Notes under the pieces: model-generated
Told to the model about the DNA's origin: nothing
The model's input: the letters and a program-made list of their open reading frames with translations, nothing else
The model's database searches: none
Program-made: the position numbers and the translations under genes
Assembly: GCA_965203735.1 (NCBI GenBank)
Contig: OZ241909.1
Location: 2,976,001-3,040,000, forward strand
Origin: Bin55 sp965203735
Lineage (GTDB): Bacteria; Pseudomonadota; Gammaproteobacteria; Pseudomonadales; Azotimanducaceae
DNA length: 64,000 nt
Direction of reading: 5' to 3'
In this document: in pieces, positions 56,201 through 64,000 of the stretch
Numbering within the stretch: the stretch's first letter is position 1
Layout: every line of letters begins with the position of its first letter

Positions 56201-56743
56201 ACGATTCTTCAGTATTGAGCTAAGGAAGACCACCACGGCAGTCCAAAACATTAGAAGTGGGGCCGCATCACCGAACACATAAGTGATCCCATCTTGTAGC
56301 GATGAGACTCCCAAAGAGAGATTGGAGGCTTGCAAGATGCGTTGTGTAACTAGCAAGAAGGATACGGACAATGCAAACAAGCAAAGCGAAATCAGGAAAA
56401 CTGAAATTGCTCGACCCAAGATCAATTGATGGTTTCGTAAGGCGTGCGAGTGAATTGTTTCTTCAATATCCACCGAACGATCTCTTGAGAGACAGTCGCA
56501 TCCCAGAAGAACAACCAAGACGCTAAACACCAGGACAGTTGGACCGCCAAGTGTCGACGTCAGGTACTTGACATCAAACAAGTGAGCGGTAACAGACAAG
56601 ATAGCGCCGGGGCCGTTCACATATCTCAACACTAGATAGGCGGCGATCATCGAGCCAATTCCGATCGCTAGTGCGACCCAGGTTCTCACTGAACGCAAGA
56701 GTTGGCGAAACTCGCAGACACAAACCGCCCAAGTCTTGCCCAC
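53222..56743 (-). CDS. Giant ABC-2 permease / M1-peptidase-like / golvesin-type domain protein (2)
   Basis: The 1173-residue protein (GTG start) is a full-length paralogue of 48446-51889: N-terminal ABC-2 membrane domain (VCEFRQLLRSVRTWVALAIG, ATSTLGGPTVLVFSVLVVLLG in part), middle M1-like region (PSVKWLPMPGANFG, LPILNFALIASDFARYT-like segments, TLRGYAGVWPHDSKL) again lacking HExxH, and a C-terminal golvesin-like domain (GTWKLQYHLPV, GWNDIGTFDLSAG, SFVYADAVRWSL). Shared landmarks include YVALMPS-KW and R-F-A-Y-L-D. The missing zinc motif in both copies argues for a conserved non-catalytic role. No ABC ATPase is adjacent. The endonuclease-fold gene follows downstream. Confidence 0.75.
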   Translation of the reverse strand: MGKTWAVCVCEFRQLLRSVRTWVALAIGIGSMIAAYLVLRYVNGPGAILSVTAHLFDVKYLTSTLGGPTVLVFSVLVVLLGCDCLSRDRSVDIEETIHSHALRNHQLILGRAISVFLISLCLFALSVSFLLVTQRILQASNLSLGVSSLQDGITYVFGDAAPLLMFWTAVVVFLSSILKNRLFVACFGIGIVVGHYVLVQIASIHYMGFVSGVGPLTPSMPSELLGEAVDYIPTLIHRASIVLLAIGVVGLSVFFFKRRDQVKQLPIASAAILALALGCSIVVGLLTLRHDQQSERMAWIQAHRELASIPIADLQKIGGAIRIEPGSLIELDLILLVSAHKGEELNELVFSFNPGLSITHLSLESEERIDYTFEKGVLRIPLDEALVQGVQLEVALQATGRPVTRFAYLDEDFDMRQQASSESSPVLALGQDASIFEKSYVALMPSVKWLPMPGANFGENGLESRYKDFFAADLMVSIPRDWTFAAPDRQFIESSDKTELASFRIAPSIPIPNFALIASDFARYTMQLEGIELELLLHKQHATSLSYAAQYTSGIVDLVSPWLKKAREVGLDYPYRRFSMVEIPSTLRGYAGVWPHDSKLSSPGVLMFREWTLPAARFESFWKRYGVLTMQLENVPTLTMRYFQLFLDSDSFGASFQEQLWRNFSTFQTQPTGRGARALDLIVRLLTTSVVTGTSEPLMWSHRPDFTALNVNSQRLTERLENRNLLLVSNYNNDLLAYFVEQVYETQHAGWEAMSYPLVEMGIYRDPKSDWKLLNVKGLYIATMLSRALGMEDTGRFLSALRTKFGGGTYSVEDINELAVELELPVLKCLETWITHSGLPGFVTDEFEVIEITDEEGAPKFVTNVVVRNNEPVPGVVTARLQQTWSQGPYWMLFPTTIMESVYVDANSSVHLVLESTTRPEYLQIQPFLSHNRYTWDVQLPEPIAEEDATRRDSGPQQTDSSLREFANRVVVDDLDQDFTVDNGSASPEGFRFVNLFRSRSMKKYAMDQGLPRYDVSAEAPQIWSRTDFSGAHGRYRRTSVVAVETEEENWARFEAELGISGTWKLQYHLPVDPRFAESQENMYMMYRSSNIASAQPFGKQGTYKLRVLQEGSEEPISFDASLGTMGWNDIGTFDLSAGTVGLEVSSASDGSFVYADAVRWSLRDSSDALRNQ

Positions 56744-57150
56744 GCTATAACGTTCTCTTTGTTATCGAAGGTGCGAGAGGTCTAACTGGCTCAAGGCAAT
56801 GAAGACAACTGTTGATCAAAATGAACACATAATTCGGTTAGCTGTTCGTACTTCGTAACGAGACGATTCAATCGTTTGCGGTTCTTGTCTAGTTCTTGAG
56901 ATTGAATTCGATTCTGATCGCACGTGATGAGATCGATCTTGAGAACCTAGAAGCACAACACATTTTATTGGCTCGGCGATTGCATCACATTAGAGCACGA
57001 GTGCAGATGCTCAAGTACCTTCTTGGGCAACAAAAAGCGGTCCTGTAACAGAAGATGCTTCACTCCATTTGACAGTTTCGAGACAGTTAGAGTGCAGGTG
57101 TCTGAACTCACTTGAACCGTTAGACCATCAGTCTTCAAAGCCTAGGATCG
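56744..57150. other. Divergent intergenic region
   Basis: The gap separates the second giant gene (minus) from the Ppx/GppA gene (plus). Two short open frames, 56896-57048 (plus, TTG) and 56791 to about 56949 (minus, no start codon), have helical, charged translations, but neither has a start with a ribosome-binding site. I do not call a gene. Confidence 0.4.
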
Positions 57151-58809
57151 ATGACATCAACCATTTTGGTTTCGATGCAGGTGTTTACCCATTGCAATGT
57201 TCTAGAATTCCGTACACTAACAAGTCATTTAGCGCTCTTGGGTACCACCAAGACAACGCTAGAAACCTCAAACGCTGCAAGAGTCCACGAGTTGAAGGAA
57301 GAACTACAGCCTGATCTCCCCTACTCGATTAGTGATCCAGATCAACCCTACGCGGCGTTAGATCTCGGTTCAAACAGTTTTCATCTCTTAGTGGCTTGGG
57401 ATCGTCCGGGTCGACTTCAGGTAATTGATCGTCACCGAGAAGTGGTTCGACTGGCATCTGGGTTGGAGCAGACCGGTCGTCTAAACCGAAAATCAATGGT
57501 TGTCGCTCTACGTGCACTCGAACGCATCGGACAGAGAATCCGAAACCTTCCTCGTCACAACGTTCGAGTAGTCGGGACCAACGCACTACGAACCGCTGGC
57601 AATCGAGATGAATTTATAAGTGCCGCCGAGAAGTTGCTCGGACAGAGAGTAGAAGTAATCAGCGGACGCGAGGAAGCCCGACTAATCTACCTTGGTGCAT
57701 TGCGATCGCTCGAGGACGATGCCGACCGAAGGCTAGTGATCGATATTGGTGGAGGGAGTACCGAAATCATTTTCGGACACGAGCACCACCCTAGGATCAT
57801 GGAGAGTCTCCGCATGGGATGTATCTCAATGGCCGACAGATGGTTTGCCGATGGAAAGATCACTGAGAAACGCATGCAACGGGCAGAGACAAACGCACGA
57901 CAAGAAATAGAGGTAGTGGAGCAAACCTTTCGTTCCCTTCAATGCGACATCACTGTGGGAACAAGCGGCACCATCCTCGCCACGCAAAACGCAATCTCTG
58001 AGACTTCCCCGTTGTCAATAACTCGAAGTGCCATTGAGAAACTGGAGTCTCTTCTAATCAAACGAGGACACACAGACGAAATTGTGGGATTGATCAACAA
58101 GGAGAGAGCACCCCTGTTTCCGGGAGGTCTTGCAATCCTTAAGGCTCTGTTCTCCTCACTCGAATTGTCTAGCATGCAGGTGTCAAACGGAGCACTTCGG
58201 GAAGGTTTGCTTCATGACTTGCTCGGAAGAGTTCACAACAGAGATATCCGAGAAACGACAGTTCAGGATCTCCTCACTCGATTCAATGTCGAGATAGCAC
58301 ACGCCCAGCGAGTCAGTTCCACTGCACTTCATCTCTTGGAACAGGCAGCAAATGATTGGAACTTGGAGAATAGCGACAACAGCACCTTACTTCGATGGGG
58401 AGCGTTGCTCCATGAGGTTGGTATGGATGTTTCTCACTCGTCCTATCACAAACATGGAGGGTACCTGTTGGAGAATCTCGATATATCTGGATTCTCCTTG
58501 AGAGATCAATTCATGCTGGCAAGTCTTGTTAGGGGCCACCGACGTTCCTATCCCTCGGACATTTCCTGGGAGAACGATGCAATTCACAAATTAACGATCT
58601 TGCTTCGTCTCGCCGTTGTACTACGACGCAGTCGAACCGACGAGCCCTTGCCGGAATGCAGGCTACGTGTAATCGATTCGGGATTGGAACTGGGATTGGA
58701 TCGGAAGTGGCTGAAGAAACACCGTCTGACCTTGCTGGACTTGGAGCAGGAATCTGCGTACCTGGAATCCGCCCCATATCAACTGAGCATAAAATCCCAG
58801 AATTCCTAG
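57151..58809 (+). CDS. Ppx/GppA family phosphatase
   Basis: The 552-residue protein is an ASKHA-fold exopolyphosphatase or guanosine pentaphosphate phosphatase. YAALDLGSNSFHLLVAWD is the phosphate-1 motif, and GTNALRTAGNRDEF, ISGREEARLIYLGAL, VIDIGGGSTEIIFG (phosphate 2) and GTSGTI complete the nucleotide/polyphosphate site. The C-terminal HD-like region begins around HAQRVSSTALHLLEQ and has LRWGALLHEVGMDVSHSSYHKHG. About 65 residues precede the usual family start, so the ATG at 57151 may be too early and a downstream TTG could be used. The enzyme would degrade polyphosphate or pppGpp and thereby affect the stringent response. Confidence 0.92.
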   Translation: MTSTILVSMQVFTHCNVLEFRTLTSHLALLGTTKTTLETSNAARVHELKEELQPDLPYSISDPDQPYAALDLGSNSFHLLVAWDRPGRLQVIDRHREVVRLASGLEQTGRLNRKSMVVALRALERIGQRIRNLPRHNVRVVGTNALRTAGNRDEFISAAEKLLGQRVEVISGREEARLIYLGALRSLEDDADRRLVIDIGGGSTEIIFGHEHHPRIMESLRMGCISMADRWFADGKITEKRMQRAETNARQEIEVVEQTFRSLQCDITVGTSGTILATQNAISETSPLSITRSAIEKLESLLIKRGHTDEIVGLINKERAPLFPGGLAILKALFSSLELSSMQVSNGALREGLLHDLLGRVHNRDIRETTVQDLLTRFNVEIAHAQRVSSTALHLLEQAANDWNLENSDNSTLLRWGALLHEVGMDVSHSSYHKHGGYLLENLDISGFSLRDQFMLASLVRGHRRSYPSDISWENDAIHKLTILLRLAVVLRRSRTDEPLPECRLRVIDSGLELGLDRKWLKKHRLTLLDLEQESAYLESAPYQLSIKSQNS

Positions 58810-59161
58810 ATGTTAACTGGCCGCATTGGCTAGTGGGTTGACCACAAACCCGTTGAAGTTCCTTCACCCCAGTCCGAACTCTTGTTCTGTCTCCAGCTTG
58901 GATTACAGACATAGTTGACACCGGATGAACTTGTGAGCGACGAATCTGTCAGTAATTGGCGGTAATACCATGATGCTCGCTGACTTTGAAGGACCGTCTA
59001 AGTTGGTATCAAAGGGCTCAGCTTGTTAAGTAGCATTAGATGAAAGGAGTGGCAATTGGACTCTTCAGTTCTGCGAAACATCTACCATAAATCAGGAACT
59101 GTTAGTGAAAATCGTAGAAAGCTTGGTAAATCCGTCTGTTAGGAGTTGCAAGGGCTGATCG
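58810..59161. other. Intergenic region upstream of the AbiE-type gene
   Basis: No gene, RNA or strong promoter was recognised in these 352 bp. Confidence 0.45.
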
Positions 59162-60418
59162 ATGAGAGCTAACGAAGCACTCAAGAGACTGTTACGAGAG
59201 GATGGCCGAAGGGCAGTCCTCCGCGCAGAATTGCTAAATCGGTCCACAGCATCGCCCTCGAGTTGTGATCGTGCGCTAAAACGCAGTTGCGATGACGGTT
59301 CGCTCGTACGTGTTGGACACGGAGTCTATGCAATTGGCAATGCCAAGGTCTTCGAGGTAGTACCCGAAGTCATGCCAAAGCTAGGCTATGAAATCTTGCC
59401 TGTTCAGAGAGTTAGAGGCTATAGCCAGAAGACTTCGGGACGTATTTGGAGGCTCGACCGACCCTCCAAACGGCAGATTCGAAAGCGAGGGGTATACGCA
59501 GTATTTGAAGACAAGGAAGGAAATACCTGCAATATTAGGGAGCGAGAAAAAAGATTGGATCTCCCGAGCACTAGGGATATTGAAGATAGATTTCATACAT
59601 TCACGCAGTGTCACTCACTTGCAAGGGCCGAGAAAGATCTCATTGTCGGACGTGCGCTCGATGCACTTGAGCAGTTCCATGACGAACGGGCGACTCTGGC
59701 CATCGAAGGAGGTACTGCACTCGCCTACTACTACAGAATGATCAACAGGTTCTCCGAGGACCTTGATATTCGCGTCGTACTACGCCCTGAAGTATCGTCG
59801 CTAGACACGATAGAGCACACTGAACTGGTGAAAGACATTGGAGACAAATTTCGGGAGCACATCCAAGAATCACTTCCCTTCCTTCGCTTTACTAGCAAAG
59901 GACGTGTTAGAACTGACGGTGCAATTCAACTCCAAATCTTCGACTTCAACTCGCAAGTTCCACACGAAGATGTAGCAGCAGGAGTGGAGATTAGGCTCGT
60001 GTGCATTCCTTTGGAAACTAAACTCGAGCGAATAATGCGACGGAAAGATAGTGAATTTCCAGCCGTTGGTTTCCTGGAAATCGCAGCGGGGAAATGGCAA
60101 GCTCTCGCAAGTAGATTGCCAGAACATGGAGATTCCAATCCGAGTCTCGTTCGCCACGTGCACGATCTCGCTGCTCTTTCGCACGCAATTCAAAGTGCTT
60201 CTTCAGAGTTCCGCAAGATGGCATTCAAGGACTCTGTCAATAACGAATCAATTTCCAATGTCTTAAACGAGCTCGAGAGAGATACGTGGCGTGGCCACTA
60301 CATGGACTACATGAGAAGGATGGGAACTACCGAGATTGCCGACGAACCTGGCCACCATCCTTCGTGGGATGTGATCCTCAGTGCCTTTAGCAGCACCGCA
60401 GAATGTTTGAACGATTGA
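59162..60418 (+). CDS. Fused AbiEi-like winged helix and AbiEii/AbiGii nucleotidyltransferase
   Basis: Residues ~1-60 are a winged-helix domain of the AbiEi/DUF6088 type (LKRLLREDGRRAVLRAELLN, DGSLVRVGHGVYAIGN). Residues ~180-370 are an AbiEii/AbiGii nucleotidyltransferase with the signature IEGGTALAYYYR then SEDLDIRV, and further family motifs KLERIMRRKDSEFP and KWQALASR. Toxin and antitoxin are normally separate genes; here both are in one 418-residue chain, so the winged helix could repress its own promoter and restrain the toxin in cis. AbiE systems block phage by abortive infection, and that role is inferred here. It is an isolated gene. Confidence 0.82.
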   Translation: MRANEALKRLLREDGRRAVLRAELLNRSTASPSSCDRALKRSCDDGSLVRVGHGVYAIGNAKVFEVVPEVMPKLGYEILPVQRVRGYSQKTSGRIWRLDRPSKRQIRKRGVYAVFEDKEGNTCNIREREKRLDLPSTRDIEDRFHTFTQCHSLARAEKDLIVGRALDALEQFHDERATLAIEGGTALAYYYRMINRFSEDLDIRVVLRPEVSSLDTIEHTELVKDIGDKFREHIQESLPFLRFTSKGRVRTDGAIQLQIFDFNSQVPHEDVAAGVEIRLVCIPLETKLERIMRRKDSEFPAVGFLEIAAGKWQALASRLPEHGDSNPSLVRHVHDLAALSHAIQSASSEFRKMAFKDSVNNESISNVLNELERDTWRGHYMDYMRRMGTTEIADEPGHHPSWDVILSAFSSTAECLND

Positions 60419-60496
60419 ACAATGGACAACATCGGGTAGATTGAGTGTTTGAGTAAATCAATACACGTCGATGCGCCGAATCCCCCAATCCCTTAA

Positions 60497-60517
60497 GTCG
60501 TTAGTCGCGGCAACGAC
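60497..60517 (+). terminator. Hairpin after the AbiE-type gene
   Basis: GTCGTT (60497-60502) pairs with AACGAC (60512-60517) around a 9-nt loop and is followed by AATTTTCTCTT on the plus strand. It lies between two convergent genes and is a fair terminator candidate. Confidence 0.4.
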
Positions 60518-60532
60518 AATTTTCTCTTCAAT

Positions 60533-62359
60533 TCAGCTTGGATCCTGCTCGGGAATGTCCTCGCCAATGTAGCTCTCCAGCCGCTCGATTTGAGCCGCAG
60601 TGAGACTTACGAATGGGCTGTCTATCATTGACAGCGCTCTTCTGGAAACCTCCGTCCTTGCGCGATCTGAAGGAAGCGTCGAAATCTTATCCACCAAGTC
60701 AACAGGACTTCGGGTCAGCCATCTGTATACCAGACTTCCAAGATAGGCGACTTGGACATCTTCCGAAAGTCGATCCGCAAGTTGGATTGCATCGGCTGAG
60801 CGACCTAATTCGATTAGGCCGGTTCCCACATGGTAGAACGACATCCTTTGTGCAGACTCTCGAACCCGACCCAAAATTTCGATTGCCTTTTCGATTTCTC
60901 CTTGAGCCACAAGAGATTCAACGACGTAAGTCTCCAACCCGCTATTCGAGTTCCACGCATGCGGTTCTTCTGCAAGAGCAAGACTTAATGCCGTTTCAGG
61001 GTCGCTCTGTGCAATACGATAGACAATTCGCTGCATCCCTCGGGCTCTACTGCGACTATCCTCTTCCATAGTTAGCACAACCCACTTGCTAGCTGCTATG
61101 GGATCAGTCTTGATCCACTCTTCGATAACAGCCAACTCGGACTGTTCGTCAATGGGTCCGAGCATCTCTCGTGCACGCTGGAGTTGCTTAGCTGCATTAG
61201 CGGGAGACTCGCGTGCAATCGATCGGACCGCACTTGAAACAACACTCTGTCGTAAATCCTGAGGAAATTCCAGCGTCTTCTGTAAGAGCTCTTCTGGATT
61301 TTTCGATGCCCAAACTTCTATCACAGCCCACTGGGCAGATTTGCGCATTAAGCTTTGTGAAGGCATGGAAGCAGTCTGGAAAGCCAGCTCGTGATCGTCT
61401 TCGGCTAGTCTGCTGAGCAACCTTGAAGCCAATATTCTTTGTTCGCCTACTGGGATCGTACTTAGGTAGTCCACCGCACCCTGTAGGTCTCGTTCAGCAA
61501 CCAAGGACTCAATCTTTGTCTGAAATCCGGTGTTGATGAAGAACGGACTTTGAGGGCCATACAGGTGCCTGAGTACTTCAAACTTCCCCAATTGAAGCCA
61601 CTTATCAGCTATCTTTAGCAACAGAGCTTCTTGGTCGCGATTGTCCACGTTGTCTTGTACAACCATATTCCAAGCCTCGTCAGGACGGTCTAGCAAACTA
61701 AGAGCTTTCTCTTCCGCAATCCACCTGTCCACGATGGACTGAATTCCTCTTTCTTGTTCTAGAACCCCAGTATCCTCAATTGAGTGTTCGCCCATCTGGT
61801 CGAGAATCTCAAACACCGCCGATTCACGCAAAGTTCCGCTGAGGGTGCTTGCGGCTGACATTGCATCCTGAGGATTCAACGACCCCCATTCTCCAAACAC
61901 AACGCCAATCAGATCAATCCATCGTGAAACAGGAAATTGCCAAGTCTCTTTAAGTGCCTGCTTCGGATCGAAACGAGCAAGTCTTCCCATTAATAGATCT
62001 TGTGCTTCGATCAATGAAGCTGTTGGAGCCATTTCTGCAGATTGACGTACATGTGAAAACAACTCTTCCACCTCTATCTCATCCAACTGTACATAAAAGA
62101 AGGGTGTCAGATGTGATGAGTCGCTCTCGGCAACGCCACTCAGAAGGTCGTTCTGTCTTGCAGTATTGGACTCAGTGACAAAGCGTTTGTCACTATTTTC
62201 GCTCTGACTTGAAGCAGGTGAGGTGCCTCTCAGATTGTCCCGAAGGTTTGTTATCACGACGAACGAGAGTACGGCGATAGCGGCACCGACTGAGATTCCA
62301 ATAAACAGCTGTTGCTGAGATCCACGACTATCTAGAGAATTGCCATTTGCTCTCTTCAC
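60533..62359 (-). CDS. Membrane-anchored alpha-solenoid repeat protein, paralogue 2
   Basis: GTG at 62359 has GGAG 8 nt upstream and is preferred to the GTG 9 nt earlier. The 608-residue protein has one N-terminal membrane helix (LFIGISVGAAIAVLSFVVITNL), a Ser/Asn-rich linker, then helical repeats of the W-x(3)-[DN]-P type: VFGEWGSLNPQDAMSAAS, VIEVWASKNPEELLQ, VIEEWIKTDPIAASKWV, IAQSDPETALSLAL and VYRWLTRSPVDLV. The end (LTAAQIERLESYIGED) aligns with the other two paralogues. Function unknown; a periplasmic scaffold is inferred from topology. It follows the gene at 62444 on the same strand by 84 bp. Confidence 0.82.
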   Translation of the reverse strand: MKRANGNSLDSRGSQQQLFIGISVGAAIAVLSFVVITNLRDNLRGTSPASSQSENSDKRFVTESNTARQNDLLSGVAESDSSHLTPFFYVQLDEIEVEELFSHVRQSAEMAPTASLIEAQDLLMGRLARFDPKQALKETWQFPVSRWIDLIGVVFGEWGSLNPQDAMSAASTLSGTLRESAVFEILDQMGEHSIEDTGVLEQERGIQSIVDRWIAEEKALSLLDRPDEAWNMVVQDNVDNRDQEALLLKIADKWLQLGKFEVLRHLYGPQSPFFINTGFQTKIESLVAERDLQGAVDYLSTIPVGEQRILASRLLSRLAEDDHELAFQTASMPSQSLMRKSAQWAVIEVWASKNPEELLQKTLEFPQDLRQSVVSSAVRSIARESPANAAKQLQRAREMLGPIDEQSELAVIEEWIKTDPIAASKWVVLTMEEDSRSRARGMQRIVYRIAQSDPETALSLALAEEPHAWNSNSGLETYVVESLVAQGEIEKAIEILGRVRESAQRMSFYHVGTGLIELGRSADAIQLADRLSEDVQVAYLGSLVYRWLTRSPVDLVDKISTLPSDRARTEVSRRALSMIDSPFVSLTAAQIERLESYIGEDIPEQDPS

Positions 62360-62443
62360 GCAGCCCACTCCACAAAGTTAGAAGCTGTGTCGCATAGACG
62401 GTTTTTAGTCCTCGTCTTTCGTTGAGTAGTTTCTGGGCGGAAT

Positions 62444-64000
62444 CTACACACCGTTGTCAACGGCCTCTAACTGTTCTTGCAATTGCTCGACTTGTTCCTT
62501 AGTCAGATCCTTTTGAAATTGATTTTGTATTAGGACTATTCGAGACAGTGACGCTTGCAACTCCTTGTCCGAAACACTTGCTAGCCACTCAACCAATTGA
62601 GCAGGATTGGCGTAATACCAAGACCCAACGATATCCTCAAAGTAACTATTTCTGGCAGTCTCTGAGAGTTCTTGTGCTAACTGAACTGCGTTGTCAGTTC
62701 GGCCATAGTGAACGAGGCTCATACCTAAGGAGCGTATTGCTAGGGGACGCGCTGATTCCCGCACTTTACTCAACAACGTCGTAGCTTCTTCGAAGCGACC
62801 CTCGCCCGCCAAGGCATGGATTACGCCCTCCTCCAAACTTGCCTGTGTACTGATCTCGTCGAGAGGTTGAGAGAGTGCAATGTCCATAGCTTTAGAAGGA
62901 TCTTGAAGCGTCAAATGTTGAAGGACGCGTCTGGTTTGATAATTGCGTGGGTATTCACTCAAGCCGCTGCTCTTGAGAGTCCACTTTGCCGCTTCTTCGG
63001 CATTCAACACCATCCATGTATCTATCAAAGACTCAATCCCACGCCTAGTGTCTTCGCCTTGAACCATTAAGTGATTCAGTTGCTCAAGTGCCGACTCAAT
63101 TGACTCATACCGAGCAATTTGATCAATAGCAAATCCGATAGCGTCTGCTCGAAGTCCTTGCCCAAGGAGCGTCACATGGCTCAATAGCTCATACGGCGCT
63201 TCCTTTGACCAGTCGCGAAGGCCGGAGACTTGGACACTTTGGTGCGATGTTGCATCTGATAGGTGCGTAATAGAGCCGAAAGCTTTAATTGGATCGACCG
63301 CAATCCACGCACCAAGGACTGCACGGCAGTACTGTTCTTGAATTTCAGGTGACAGAGTTAGCAAGGCATCCCAAGCTACCTGAGGATCAATTTCAACAAC
63401 CCTTTCGATAAGACGCCAATGCAATGAATACTGACTGGATTCATAGGCATCATCTAGTGCCAGAAACATTGGTACAAGAGCATCATTTCCATCTCGAATG
63501 ATCCAAAGACTTGCAACCTCAAAGAGCAGGTCTAGTTGGTCGACGTCTTCCGTTGTATCGGAGAGAACCTGCTTGATCGCTTCTTCAGGTTCGTCCATTA
63601 GCAATCGTGCGTTGGTTTCGTTTATTACCAGCTCGGCAATGGACTTGTTTCCATGCCGTTCAGCAATCTCGATGAGCTGTGTGTCTGACAAAGCAAGCCG
63701 CCTTGCAAAACTTGACCGCAATGCATGCGTTTGCTCCAGACCATTAAGTTTGTTTGCCCTGCGCAGTGCAGCGTCGAGATCTGAGATTGACCACACTTCG
63801 AAGACACTGGCAATCAGGTCATTCCGATGCACACTATCGAAATTCAAGACCTTCTCAAGAGCTAGACTAGGATCTATTCGTGTGAGTTCAGCAAACATCA
63901 CCTCAAGTGCAGAATCAAGCTTCTTGCCCGTGAGCACCTCCGAAGATTCATCGATCAGATCTATGAGACGATGCTTCTCTATTCCGTCGACGAGTAAGAC
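62444..64000 (-). CDS. Alpha-solenoid repeat protein, paralogue 3 (partial)
   Basis: The frame is open to the right edge; the GTG at 63937 is internal, since codons upstream of it (DGIEKHRLIDLIDESSE) continue the protein and paralogue 2 has more sequence there. At least 518 residues are visible. Repeats have the same theme: VFEVWSISDLDAALRRAN, VLGAWIAVDPIKAFGSI, LIDTWMVLNAEEAAKW, HLTLQDPSKAMDIALSQP and IVGSWYYANPAQLVEWL. It ends with LTKEQVEQLQEQLEAVD, like the other copies. The N-terminus, probably with a signal or anchor, is outside the window. Confidence 0.82.
   Translation of the reverse strand, partial: VLLVDGIEKHRLIDLIDESSEVLTGKKLDSALEVMFAELTRIDPSLALEKVLNFDSVHRNDLIASVFEVWSISDLDAALRRANKLNGLEQTHALRSSFARRLALSDTQLIEIAERHGNKSIAELVINETNARLLMDEPEEAIKQVLSDTTEDVDQLDLLFEVASLWIIRDGNDALVPMFLALDDAYESSQYSLHWRLIERVVEIDPQVAWDALLTLSPEIQEQYCRAVLGAWIAVDPIKAFGSITHLSDATSHQSVQVSGLRDWSKEAPYELLSHVTLLGQGLRADAIGFAIDQIARYESIESALEQLNHLMVQGEDTRRGIESLIDTWMVLNAEEAAKWTLKSSGLSEYPRNYQTRRVLQHLTLQDPSKAMDIALSQPLDEISTQASLEEGVIHALAGEGRFEEATTLLSKVRESARPLAIRSLGMSLVHYGRTDNAVQLAQELSETARNSYFEDIVGSWYYANPAQLVEWLASVSDKELQASLSRIVLIQNQFQKDLTKEQVEQLQEQLEAVDNGV

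Noticed and set aside
56791..57048. Two short helical-looking frames on opposite strands in the gap before Ppx/GppA
   Set aside because: One has only a TTG start without a ribosome-binding site and the other has no start codon; they overlap each other and no homologue is known to me.
58529..58921. 130-codon frame antisense to the end of the Ppx/GppA gene
   Set aside because: It lies almost entirely over a well-supported coding region and has no start signal.
1..64000. Insertion sequences, prophage genes, integrases, CRISPR arrays
   Set aside because: I searched by eye for transposase or integrase motifs and regularly spaced repeats and found none.

Overview
The window looks like a chromosomal segment of a heterotrophic, probably marine, gammaproteobacterium. 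This rests on family content (FeoAB without FeoC, LemA/TPM proteins, DUF6491- and DUF547-type proteins, CaiB CoA-transferases, phytanoyl-CoA-type dioxygenases, ArsS), on the roughly balanced and slightly AT-leaning base composition, and on compact gene packing. I cannot name the genus. No transposase, integrase, phage gene, rRNA or CRISPR array was seen. One tRNA gene, tRNA-Arg(TCG), is present. GTG and TTG starts are common, and several starts were moved here to fit ribosome-binding sites or family N-termini.

Layout. 1-4 kb: the N-terminal part of a CaiB CoA-transferase, the tRNA, an amidohydrolase and a nucleotidyltransferase-HEPN fusion. 4-13 kb: a secreted alpha-solenoid repeat protein, an acoABXC-like acetoin/2-oxoacid dehydrogenase operon without E3, and feoAB behind a good sigma70 promoter with a Fur-box-like site. 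13-17.6 kb (minus): DUF418 membrane protein plus ankyrin protein, a dioxygenase, and a MerR-TPR fusion regulator. 17.8-23.3 kb (plus): a small secreted protein, an outer-membrane barrel, then GT2, DUF547, ArsS radical SAM and a GT87-type GT-C enzyme. 23.4-30.4 kb: a second CaiB enzyme divergent from an epoxide hydrolase across a perfect palindrome, then a minus-strand cluster with an intact ferritin-like diiron protein, a paralogue that has lost all its metal ligands, two SCP2-like small proteins and an FmdB zinc ribbon. 30.7-35 kb: second dioxygenase, DUF3604 protein, HIT protein. 35-40 kb: a GldA/F/G-like ABC system with permease and GldG fused. 40-48 kb: D-threonine aldolase-like enzyme, an AhpD-like selenoprotein read through UGA, a second ankyrin protein with a methyltransferase, LemA-TPM-TPM, and a gene interrupted by an in-frame TAG. 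48-57 kb: two giant ABC-permease/M1-peptidase-like/golvesin-domain paralogues around a secreted endonuclease/phosphatase-fold enzyme. 57-64 kb: Ppx/GppA phosphatase, an AbiEi-AbiEii fusion, and two more solenoid paralogues, the last running off the right edge.

The strongest hidden signal is the selenoprotein. Two apparently separate ORFs around 42.2 kb are one AhpD-like gene whose UGA lies exactly at the second cysteine of the CxxCxxxH redox motif, followed by a hairpin that fits a bacterial SECIS. The most plausible undescribed system is the diiron/dead-diiron/SCP2 cluster at 26.4-30.0 kb, which reads like a heteromeric oxidase or oxygenase with lipid-binding-fold partners. The ArsS cluster, the three solenoid paralogues, the twin ABC/pseudo-peptidase giants and two single-chain toxin-antitoxin-like fusions are also worth a look.
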